The notes under the pieces were generated by a model. The model saw only the letters and a list, made by a program, of their open reading frames with translations, did not search any database and was not told where the DNA came from. A stretch of DNA of 64,000 nucleotides, taken from contig NC_018215.1 of assembly GCF_000219625.1 (NCBI RefSeq), positions 1,426,001 to 1,490,000 on the forward strand. Direction: 5' to 3'. Numbering within the stretch: the stretch's first letter is position 1; each line of letters begins with the position of its first letter. This document shows, in pieces, positions 10,818 through 20,108 of the stretch. The position numbers and the translations under genes were made by a program. This DNA is from Zymoseptoria tritici IPO323 (lineage: Eukaryota > Ascomycota > Dothideomycetes > Mycosphaerellales > Mycosphaerellaceae).

Positions 10818-12468
10818 TCAACCAGTCTTCGCCTTCTTCCTGTCCCTCAGACTCTTCAATTGGTTGATCGCCGACAACACAAGTGGCACAGCCATCGGTC
10901 CCAGTAACGGCACATATACCGCTACCTTGTGCTCCTCTGGGAAGTACACCTGCCCAACCATACTCGGCTCGAAAAATGCCTTTTCGACCTCCGTCTCTGC
11001 AATACGCGCATTCTCCAATGCACTTTGAAAGTTTCCTTGTTGCAAGTCCTGGCAGGCTCGATCGAGTCGGGTGAGGGTCTCGTCGACGGACTTGGCGACT
11101 GAGGTGGGGATCTCGATTGATGTGAGCTTCAGCGTGAGTCTAGATAGTGCTCCGAGGGTGGAGGAGGCAGAGAGGATGAGAGCTGTTGCGCGCTCGCGGG
11201 CCAAGCTGGAGATGCGAAGAGATAAGGATGGTGGCGATGGAGGTACGCCGAGCAGCGAGGCGAGCTGATCGGCAAAGACGAGCATATCTGGGCGCAAGTC
11301 TTCAAGGGTGAGCTTAGTTGTGTTTTGGCCGGGAGGAGGATTATGGATTTGTACTGCACCCCATTGCGGGATTATCCAGCTTGTACCGTCATTCTCGGCA
11401 ATGAGAAGAGGTGCCTTATCCGCAGATGGGTGATACAGGACAAAGTTGATGGTAGGACCGGAACCGATGCCGGGACTTAGAGGCCACTCAGCAGCATTGA
11501 CGAAGCCAGTGAGGTCGCTGTAGTGGAGCGACCATCGATTCCTGTCTTCGTCGAATACAGGACCGGAGATTGATGGACTGAACGCCGCGTAGAGCTGGAC
11601 TTGAGTGTCGATGGTGAATTTACTGACCGATGAAAGTGGATTCAGAAGTGGCTGGATGTACTCCTTTAACGCCTGGTCAATCTCCCACGCTGATGGGGAA
11701 GCACCCGGTGTGAACAAGGAGAAGGTCAGGTGGTATGAGGAAGCGGGTTTGAAGGCTCTCGTGGTCCTACCATCAAGCTTCTGCTTCTTCTCGACGCTGA
11801 GTTGCATCGCTTGGCGTCCGCCAGAGAAAGGAGTTCCATCGAGTAAATGGGACAACGCGGCGCTCTCGTCCTCGAACACCTCGAAAATCTGTCCGGCGAG
11901 GAAAAGCGCTGTATTCTGCAAATCCTCTGGTGTTTGCAGTTGGTGACTGACGTCTAGGACCGGTTCCCATGATCTTAGTGTGGCCTTGGCTGGTGAATTG
12001 GCAGAGGAGCTATCCAGTTGCACAGTGAGTGCACTGTTAGTTGAAACTGTGCCCGTCACAACATTAAACTTATGCAAGGAGAATCGATCCTCGGCGTTCA
12101 GCAAAGTCTCGAGTCTCGTCGCCAAGTCTGATGCCTGTCCAGATGGAACATTCGATGTCTTCAATTCGATGTTCAATGGATATTGCAATTGGCAAGCCTG
12201 CAATCCGTCAATTTCCAGTCTCGTTAAGTTCTTGAGGCAGAGTACCTACATTTCCTTCTGCCCATGCGTTCATAGACTCCAGCGGTAACGACGAGCGCTG
12301 TATGGATGTGGTCCAGGTCCAGTGGGGCAATCCCAAGCACACCACAACGAACCAAAAAGCTCCGATGATGAGGCGTCGATTCCACACCGCCGACGGTCGG
12401 TCAGGAGGCGCCGTTGGTGGTCCAGCCACTGCTTGGGGCTCGTTTTCCGCCATGGTAGTCGTCGTCAT
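10818..12468 (-). CDS. gpi17: GPI transamidase subunit PIG-S (Gpi17)
   Basis: Exons 12468-12250 and 12197-10818 (52-bp intron, GTAGGT...TGCAG) give 532 residues, close to the ~530 of yeast Gpi17. The N-terminus has one membrane segment (about 30-50, LIIGAFWFVVVCLGLPHW) followed by the conserved luminal motif LPLESMNAWAEGN, and the intron joins this to ACQLQYPLNIEL. A second hydrophobic segment near the C-terminus (VYVPLLGPMAVPLVLSAI) is followed by a short lysine-rich cytoplasmic tail. PIG-S is a scaffold subunit of the ER complex that cleaves the C-terminal signal of a protein and attaches a GPI anchor. It lies head-to-head with the Gfd2-like gene. The first ATG of the frame was used; a second, five codons later, is possible. 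Confidence 0.9.
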
Positions 12469-12993
12469 GAATGCGAGGCCATGTTTTGATGAACGTTGAG
12501 ATGAAACAGGAGGGTCTGAATGGAAGGTAGGAGGTTAAGGTAGTTGTTCGCAGCCGTGGTCTTAGTAAGCATTTTGCGGGAGCATCCGGAGGAGCCAGAC
12601 ACGTTGGTCGATTTCGAAAGCTCTCGCTTTCCTGACGCGTCTTGCAACAAACGAATGTGAGACAGCCGACAAAGCGTGAGTGTGAGCTGCAGCAGTATGC
12701 CCAATAGCTGTGCATCCGAAGCATCCGCTGCCAGAACAGTATAGCAAGCTCTGCGTGGCTCTCGTAAGTATCACGAGCCATTTCACATGTCTCGAAACCA
12801 CGATGCGGATGAGGGAATTCACCAGAGGACCGGCATCATTCAGCTATCTCCTGTTTGCATTGATGCCGCCAATCACCAACACCCCTTCCTCCATCTGCTG
12901 TTTTTCCTTCTTCGACTACTTCCTGCCTTCTTGCATCGCCACTTCTACACCTCTACAAAACCTTCCATCAATCACATCCTCGCCATCAACAAC
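12469..12993. promoter_or_regulatory. Shared upstream region of gpi17 and the Gfd2-like gene
   Basis: About 525 bp separate two divergent starts, so it must contain both promoters. The part next to the + gene is CT-rich (12880-12960), as usual for fungal leaders. An upstream in-frame ATG for the + gene at 12787 opens a 69-codon extension that reads like leader sequence. No specific operator was recognised. Confidence 0.5.
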
Positions 12994-14936
12994 ATGACAG
13001 AGCCGCACTGGAGAGTCGCGTGGCTCATGAAGCAACTCGGCGGACGAGAGAATCTGCCGCCCAAGCTGACATCACCTGCAGAAGAAGAAGCGCCGCCGTC
13101 GAATAAACCTACAAACTACGACTCCGAGGAGGAAGAGAGGAAGAATCTGCCCAAGATTGACACTCCGGCGGCTGTTGTGGAGATTCAAAACGCAAGACTT
13201 CAGCAGCTGAAAGACTCAGCGACAGCTTCAGCACCGAATCCAAGAGCATCAGCGGCATCCATGTCAGACTTCGGCTTCGAATCAGTTGCATTCGACGAGC
13301 GCAAGGGACAGCCAGCACCTCTCGGCATCAGCTTTGCACCGTTTGCCGCCGTCGCCAAGTACTGCTACACCTTTGTACCACCCAAGTGGTTGCAGCCATT
13401 CGCAACCGAGTTCTTCGACAACGAGAAGATTTACACGCGCGATTGGGACCTGTGCGTATCACAGTTATCACCTGACAGCACATGCCAGAACGCTAACCAT
13501 TCACCAGCTACTACATCAACTCCGAGTATTGTGGCGTCCTCACCTTCGTTCCGGAATACCAACTGCAGGCTCTTCTCGCTTCAATCAATACGAAGTTTCC
13601 AGAAGCCAAGATCAAAATCACCGACCGCAATCGCGAATCCGGTCTGATCATCGACTTCGAAGATCTTCCTCAACATCTCCGACCACGCTGGCTAGGCCGT
13701 TGCTCGTCACGATCCAAGTTCCGAGCCTGGACTGATCAGCTCCAGATGGAGCCTGCTTCGACCATCCCCACAGGGGACCGCAGCGTGGAGGCTTTCAAGG
13801 CGAAGATGGACCTCGCGGCGCAGAGCGCGAAATCGAAGAAAAAGGCGCAAAAGGCAAAGACGTTTCAACATGTCATCGTGCAGAGACAGGATATGGTGCG
13901 TCAGACTCTCAGAGCACAGCGTTACCTCGGATTGCTGCCCGAGAGTGACGACTCTCTTATGCCTGACATCGCCTCTCTCACAATGGCCAGTGCTATCGAT
14001 GCCAACGTGCCCGCGCCACATCCCTTCGACAGCGAACCCATCTTCATCGCCATCGATCTCGAAGCCTGGGAGATGGCACCACGCATGATTACCGAAATCG
14101 GTATTGCAACCCTCGACACCCGCGATCTCAAAGGCATCCCACCAGGCGATGTAGCCCAGAACTGGCATCAATTCATTCGCGGGCGCCACTTCCTCGTGAA
14201 GGAATACACCGGATACGTGAACCATCAATTCGTCCAAGGCTGTCCCAACAGCTTCGAATTTGGCGAGAGCGAAGTCATCAGCAAAGACCACATTCCCTCT
14301 TACCTCACCAGCTGTTTCCACCAACCATTCAGCCATCCCAACCCGCCCGAAGACGTCTCCGAAGAGCCACGCAACATCGTCGTTGTCGGCCACGATCTCG
14401 CCCAGGATATCAACTACTGCCACCAAATCGGTTTCTCGGTCCTCAATCGGAGCAGCATCATCGATACCGCGGACACGGTCAGCTTATACCGCGCCTTCAC
14501 CAAAGATCCAAACGCTCGCTCATTGGGTACGATTCTTTATGACTTCGACCTCACTGGATGGCACCTGCACAACGCCGGCAACGATGCAGCGTACACCCTG
14601 CAGGCGATGTTGGCGATTTGCGTGAGGTCCGCGATGGGGCGGACATCGGTCGAAGAGGAGAGGATCAAGACTGAGGAGCTGGAGAAGAAGAAAGTGGACG
14701 AGAAGGTGGAGGAGGCGAAGGTGAGAGTCAAGGAGGATATGACTGGGTGGGATTCGAGCGATGGTGACGACGGCGGGGTGGCTCTGCCTCCCAACGAGAA
14801 AGACTTTGAGCTTGGTGCACAGCGCGGTGTTGGAGGAGGTGGTCGAGGTGGGCGTGGCGGTCGCGGAGGCTATGGAGGTCGTGGTGGAGGTGGAGGCGGA
14901 CTGTACACTTCTGGCGGTGCGCCGTTGGATGTTTGA
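12994..14936 (+). CDS. Gfd2/YDR514C-like DEDDh nuclease-fold protein with RGG tail
   Basis: Exons 12994-13451 and 13508-14936 (56-bp intron, GTGCGT...CTAAC...CAG) encode 628 residues. The central-to-C-terminal part is an RNase H-fold domain of the fungal Gfd2/YDR514C type. IDLEAWE supplies the first acidic pair, GHDLAQDI the next Asp, and HNAGNDAAYT the His and final Asp, so all DEDDh residues appear present. The C-terminus is a glycine/arginine-rich RGG box followed by a short hydrophobic tail, which usually binds RNA. Yeast Gfd2 was found as a suppressor of an mRNA-export helicase defect, so a role in RNA turnover or export is an inference. The N-terminal ~150 residues are acidic and poorly conserved. 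The start at 12994 was preferred over 12787. Confidence 0.8.
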
Positions 14937-15468
14937 GCAAGCGTGTAATTCCCGCACGCGCCCTCGGCGACGATGTGCTTTGATGTTGCGTTGGACGAGA
15001 CGAGGATCTGTTTTGCAGTGTCATACTACCAAAAGCGAAGTCAGTGCTCCCACGTTTAGCCAAAAGCAAGCTGTGTTAAGTAGGCCAACAGGTAAGTTAC
15101 CAAAATTGCCAAAGAGCCGTACATGGCGAGTGACGAGGACAGTAAAACACATGTACAGACACGTTACCAGAACTGTCAAATAGCCGTTCCCGGCGAGCAT
15201 CCGGGATGGTCAAATAGTCGTACAGGTAGGTTATTAGAACTGCCAGATAGCCGTACATGGCGAGCGACTGGGACGGTTCAGAAGTCGGACTGGTAAGTTA
15301 CCAGAACTGCTAAATAGTCATTGATGGCGAGTGTGACGAGGATAGCCCGACGATCGTACAGTCTGGTGCAGCAGATGGGGATGGCGAGTGTCTTGCAAGC
15401 CACTCGGATCTGCCAGTACACAGGGTCCTCCTCTCTCACCTTCACATCCCACCACTCTCTAACTCTCC
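14937..15468. other. Intergenic between convergent genes
   Basis: Holds the 3' ends of the Gfd2-like and F-box genes and a minisatellite (15097-15364, listed separately). No coding sequence is seen. Confidence 0.6.
15097..15364. repeat. 67-bp minisatellite, 4 units
   Basis: Four consecutive units of exactly 67 bp start at 15097, 15164, 15231 and 15298. Each begins TTACCAGAACTG (or close variant), then a (T/A)AGCCGT-like block and GGCGAG about 30 bp in. Units have diverged by scattered substitutions while keeping the period, so the array is not recent. It lies in the 3' intergenic region between convergent genes. Confidence 0.85.
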
Positions 15469-17022
15469 TCATCCTCCTCTGTCTCCATGCACGGGACATC
15501 TCCTCACAACCCATCGCTCCCAAAACTTCCTCTTCGAATTCTCCACCTGCACGCCATTATCCTCCAATTCCTCCGCGCTATCTAGTCGACCCTCTCCAGC
15601 ACACGTGCACCATGGCGTAGTCGTTGCGATGGGCGAGTCCAGCGGAGGAAATTCCATCTCATTCGCATTGGGACCGTGTTCCTCATCAGAGTCGGAGTGA
15701 GCATCGTCAGAAGACGAGTCGCTACCCAATGCTTCGTCCTCATCTCCACCATCGCTCTCATCCGCGACCTCGTCTTCCTCCTCCGTGGAATCACTATCAC
15801 TGACCAACAAGTCCTCTGGTACTTCTGTACCGCCTTGCATCCCGCCTTGCTGTGTGTGCCAAAATTCCGCGTAGCCGATCCGTCTGAGACTGACCCACCG
15901 TAACTCTGGCACTTGCTCCCTCAACACCGGCAGCACATTTTTCCATCGACTTCCCGCTTTCAACTGCACATCTCGCAACCTCAGGCCTTTGAGTTTGGTT
16001 TTGTGTCGCTGCACCAGCGCGATGATCTCCTCTTCATCCAGCTCCCACGCTTGAACGCCGAACGCTTGGAGATTGGGCCACACGACGTTGTGAAATACTG
16101 TTTCGAGGGACAGGGTAAGAGGACGATGGGACGGGAATCCCACGTGTATGGCACGCATATTGCGAGCGCGGAAGAAGACTGCTCTGAAGAGGGGAGATAG
16201 TTCGAGGATCTTCTCATCGAGCGCTTCTGGATCGTCGAAGTGGAGGGTCAGACATTCGAGACGTTCAGCGAGAGCGGGGATGGCGTCCGGACCATTGACT
16301 TGGAGGAAGAGCGCGGAGGAGGGACTGAGCATGGGTAAAGAGAAGCGTGACCAAGGGATGTTGCGGGCGGCGAGGAGGGCGCTGCCGATGGTCTGGGAGG
16401 CGTGTGAGCAGGCTGTTGTCCAGTCGAGGGAGAGGTCGGAGGCATGGTGCCGGAGGTAGTCGAGGAGTTTGTGATCTTCTGGATCGGCGACACGGAGAAG
16501 TTGGATCACTTTCAGGCCAGTAAAAGAGGCGATTGCGAGTTTGAGAATGCGGACGTCTTCTCTCTGGGAGCAGATGGAGACTTGCTCCCTGGCTTTACGA
16601 TGGAGGTTTTGGAGGTCTGAGGATTGGAAGCCGCATCGCCGGAGTTCGTCTTCGAGTTGGCTGAGTTGTGTCGTGCCGCCTCTGTAGAAGTAAGGTACGA
16701 GGTAAGTAAATCTTTTCACATGCCGCGCTAGGTGCTTCCATTGTGCAAGCTGTTCCAACTTCTGTAGACCAGTGCTCGAGAATCGACAAGCGACACGACC
16801 GAATAAGCGATCCGCGGCAATCTCAGCGAATCTTTTTGAGGCGCATCTGAAGTTTCCAATGTCGGCTATTGATACCCGTGAGGGATCCGGTGGTCGATCG
16901 AAGCTCTCAACGCTTAGGAATGCTCTCCGGTCAATGTCGTTTCCTGTATCATGTTGCGGCTCGATGTAGTCCAGAACCTTGCCGATGATTTCAACTGGGA
17001 GCTCTCTTACTCGTGTCGACAT
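15469..17022 (-). CDS. F-box domain protein
   Basis: An intron-free frame of 517 residues from the ATG at 17022. The first ~45 residues resemble an F-box (RELPVEIIGKVLDYI, then a later IGNFRCASKRFAEIA block), the Skp1-binding part of SCF ubiquitin ligases. The middle is leucine-rich without a clear LRR repeat, and the C-terminus carries a long acidic Asp/Glu/Ser tract (about 425-475) typical of low-complexity fungal F-box proteins. The frame extends 73 codons upstream to 17241, but that part is unlike the family and the F-box begins right after 17022. Substrate unknown. Confidence 0.7.
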   Translation of the reverse strand: MSTRVRELPVEIIGKVLDYIEPQHDTGNDIDRRAFLSVESFDRPPDPSRVSIADIGNFRCASKRFAEIAADRLFGRVACRFSSTGLQKLEQLAQWKHLARHVKRFTYLVPYFYRGGTTQLSQLEDELRRCGFQSSDLQNLHRKAREQVSICSQREDVRILKLAIASFTGLKVIQLLRVADPEDHKLLDYLRHHASDLSLDWTTACSHASQTIGSALLAARNIPWSRFSLPMLSPSSALFLQVNGPDAIPALAERLECLTLHFDDPEALDEKILELSPLFRAVFFRARNMRAIHVGFPSHRPLTLSLETVFHNVVWPNLQAFGVQAWELDEEEIIALVQRHKTKLKGLRLRDVQLKAGSRWKNVLPVLREQVPELRWVSLRRIGYAEFWHTQQGGMQGGTEVPEDLLVSDSDSTEEEDEVADESDGGDEDEALGSDSSSDDAHSDSDEEHGPNANEMEFPPLDSPIATTTPWCTCAGEGRLDSAEELEDNGVQVENSKRKFWERWVVRRCPVHGDRGG

Positions 17023-18442
17023 ATCGAAGCAGGCGCGGGTGCTTGGTGCCAGGTCTCTGTCACATGGCTGCAGGATGGAGCTCTCTTTGTGGCATGGTGA
17101 TCGGACAATGCTGTACAGAGGGAAAGGGTTGACAAGCTGCTCGGTAGCTCCTTGATTCGGTGACTTGAGCGATGTCGAATATGAGAAGAGGAAGGAAAGC
17201 AGACCTACCGGAAACAGGCACTGAGCTCGGATACAGACCATCTTTCAGGAAACCCTAGCCTGCGTCACGGCAGCAGTAAGCGATTCCTCGGAGTGGTGCA
17301 ACTCAAGCAGCCAACAACAGGTACGTCAATAGTCTCAATCAGTGTCGCCAATGGGACGCGTTCCTACTACCCTGCTGCAGGTCACGTTACGAAGTCTTCA
17401 TGTGAGGTGAGCGGTCCGGCACGCTACGCGGGGGGAGTCCATGTGGATGTGGTGTTGCGGTATCCCAACAACTTGCATATTTCTCCCTCAGTCCGCGCTG
17501 TCATCTTTCTCTTCGATGCCTGACCCCAGCTGCAAAGGTGCGCTGGCAGTATGCGAGACGTGATCGGGCGAATCGGGGATCGGTGGTGATCCGAGGTACA
17601 TTGTGCTAGCGACTTAGCCTGCATTGCCGTGCAGTGCTTTCGGTGGAGTTTGCATCAATGTGCTTCGTGGGCGCTTCCTGCGGCTTGAACGTAATATCGC
17701 GTGCGGTCTTCGAAGTCGAGATTCAACGCTCTGGTCAGCACTGTGCCTGCTCTGTGTGGAGGTCGAGCGTGGGTACGGGCAGTGTTTCAGCCAAACAGTG
17801 CTGCAGGCTGTGATCTGTCATCACTCTGTACAGACCACTTGGCCCAGTCCTGCGCGCTGCTCGCATGGACAACAAGGTCGCATGCACCTTTCACCGGCCA
17901 GGTTTCTGAGAGAGTGCTCCATGCTGCGAATAATGCATGTCATCGCAGCTCACGAGAGCGGTGTGTCCCAGGCGACAGACATGAGGTTGGGAGATCCCCG
18001 GCTCTGGTACGTTTCGTAGTTTTTGAAGTTTTCGTAGTTTTCGTACTTTCCAGCAGCATTGACATGGGCAGGTCTTCACATGGATCAGAGGGAAGGATGT
18101 TCTGGAGGAAAAGTAGAAGGTTGGAAGTAATGACTCCCGGTCGTTCCAGCCCACGACTTTATTTCTACAGACTTGGAGCGCCAACATGCCGCGCGATAGT
18201 CGTGGCGTGACGGGCCTGACTTGCAAGGAAGCATGGAGACAGAACGCTCATACCAAACAAACTAATTCGTTCGCGTAGGCCCATAATTTCTGTCTTTTTG
18301 ACGGCGATTCTCGGCGGGAGGGAAGTGCCAGGCGAAACCGTCTTCCGCATAGTGGCATCTCTTGAAGCTCCCAAGTGAAGCGGCTCATCTTTCAGACCAA
18401 CCGCTGGACGTTGCTCAGCTCGCTCAAGTTACTCATAATCTA
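17023..18442. other. Intergenic, 1.4 kb, no gene recognised
   Basis: Contains the upstream region of the F-box gene and the 3' side of the Cab4 gene. Overlapping short frames on both strands lack domains or plausible splice structure. A short repeated motif (GTAGTTTTTGAAGTTTTCGTAG..., 18015-18045) is the only local structure noticed. Confidence 0.5.
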
Positions 18443-19675
18443 TCACAGCTTCTCTCCTGCCTTCCTTGCCAGCTTCTCCCTAATCGCCGTACTGCTGATC
18501 TTGCTATCGAATCCCTCCTTCACCCCTTCTCCGCCAGACTCGTCCTCGGCATCCAACACATCCACCTCGAACACATCTAGCTCCCTCCAACTCTGCTCCT
18601 TGCGTTTGTCGTTGACGGCCTGTCCACCGGACCGCGTCTCGGCACTGATGACCAGTGCAGATATCTGCTCTTCTGTTATCGTCGGTCCGAACGGATCTTG
18701 GATCTCAGTACACTTGACGATCAGGCCGTTGGGGTAGTGGACATCGACGGACTTTCCGTTCGCGACTGGGTCGTCGCGTATGCTCACGTGACGATGGCCA
18801 GTCGACGAGGCGGGCGACGAGAAGTCGATGAGGGCGTTGAAGAATGTGGCCACGGCTCGTTGTCGGTCTGGCCAGCTTTCGACGAGAGTGGCGTGTTTCT
18901 TGTTGACGAGTAGTGTGTCGCCAGTGATTCCTATGACTGCGCTTCGTTCTTCCGATGCCTTGCGCTCGTCAACGAGGAAGATTGTCATCGTGATGAGAAG
19001 CTTGTGGCCGATGTGAAGATGGTCCCAGGTTCCGCCAACCGCGACATCGTAGTGCAACTCGTGGTTTCGAGATCCTTGCCCTGAGGTGACAGATGCTTTG
19101 CCAGAGTTCCGCGAGTTTGAGACTGGACCACTGGGAACACGTTCAAGGTCGTCCGTGCTGCCCTTCGCCGTCACGAATTGCCTGACCATTTTCTCACCTT
19201 CATCGGATTCGACGCCAAATGCAAATTGCCATGTTCTCCCAGACTTTGCCAGGCTCGCTAGGTCGACGATTGGTCCATATGGCGTTGAAATTGGTGGCTC
19301 CTCATCGCCTTCGGACGACCATGCCACAAGCAACACTCTGACATCAACGCCATCCGCATCCTCGATGTTGATATTTTCTTGCGCGGCAGTCACGGTGATC
19401 AGCTTGTACACCGCCGCGAGGAGAGTTTGCGTCTGTGCGTACAGGCTGGTCCGCGATTTGTTACGGTATCCGACCAGGTGTGGACAGGCTAGAGCGATTT
19501 CTAGAACAGCAGCTTTCTCGGACTCGGCAGAGTGGAGGGCGACCTCTTTGAGCACCTCGCTGATTGTTTCGCTGAAAGCCGCCTTCAACGTTGCAGCTGT
19601 TGCCGATTCTGGCGCTGGTGGTAAGAGAAGTAGAAATCGAGGAGGCTCTCCTGATGTTGTCTGTTCAAGCGACAT
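18443..19675 (-). CDS. cab4: Pantetheine-phosphate adenylyltransferase (Cab4)
   Basis: A single-exon frame of 410 residues. The C-terminal half is a nucleotidyltransferase fold: GGTWDHLHIGHK (about 214-225) holds the HxGH active-site motif (221-224), and SSTAIREKL near the end matches the second nucleotide-binding motif. The N-terminal ~200 residues are the extension usual in eukaryotic PPAT. The enzyme transfers AMP from ATP to 4'-phosphopantetheine to make dephospho-CoA, the fourth step of coenzyme A synthesis. In animals this domain is fused to dephospho-CoA kinase; no kinase domain follows here, as in other fungi. It is divergent with the WD40 gene. Confidence 0.9.
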   Translation of the reverse strand: MSLEQTTSGEPPRFLLLLPPAPESATAATLKAAFSETISEVLKEVALHSAESEKAAVLEIALACPHLVGYRNKSRTSLYAQTQTLLAAVYKLITVTAAQENINIEDADGVDVRVLLVAWSSEGDEEPPISTPYGPIVDLASLAKSGRTWQFAFGVESDEGEKMVRQFVTAKGSTDDLERVPSGPVSNSRNSGKASVTSGQGSRNHELHYDVAVGGTWDHLHIGHKLLITMTIFLVDERKASEERSAVIGITGDTLLVNKKHATLVESWPDRQRAVATFFNALIDFSSPASSTGHRHVSIRDDPVANGKSVDVHYPNGLIVKCTEIQDPFGPTITEEQISALVISAETRSGGQAVNDKRKEQSWRELDVFEVDVLDAEDESGGEGVKEGFDSKISSTAIREKLARKAGEKL

Positions 19676-20108
19676 GGTGTACGACCTTGTTGATGGTCTT
19701 AGCTCGACTCCTGTCTGCTGACAGAGACCGGGGATAGAGGTATCGTGATGTTTTCGTGCTGGCGTATAATAGACAGGCTTCGTCGTTCATCGTCTTCGCT
19801 CCTGTCGTCGAGATTCTTGGTGCCCGTATGCAATGTTGACGCAAAGTGGTTGTGGTGGTTGCTGGTGAGGCTAGTCTGATCAAAGGCCGAGGACCGAAAC
19901 AGTGGACGTCTCCAAGATGGAGCTCCCGACAAGCTGGACGAGAGCTCCCGAGTCACGAGGTTGGGCGGCTTCACTGACAACGGGCTTGTTCTCCTTGTCC
20001 AAATACATTTTCAATCCGACGTCGGTACGAAAGACCACTGCCAATCACGGTCGTGGCTCGTGGAGAGCACACAGTGTGTCCGTCATACTGACCAAGCCCG
20101 CCGACACG
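19676..20108. promoter_or_regulatory. Shared upstream region of cab4 and the WD40 gene
   Basis: About 430 bp between divergent starts. A frame in phase with the WD40 gene is open from 19902, so a longer N-terminus is formally possible, but that part has no conserved features. No specific sites recognised. Confidence 0.45.

Noticed and set aside
15469..17241. N-terminal extension of the F-box protein with a signal-like hydrophobic start at 17241
   Set aside because: The 73 extra residues are not conserved-looking and precede the F-box, which normally starts near the N-terminus; more likely leader sequence.
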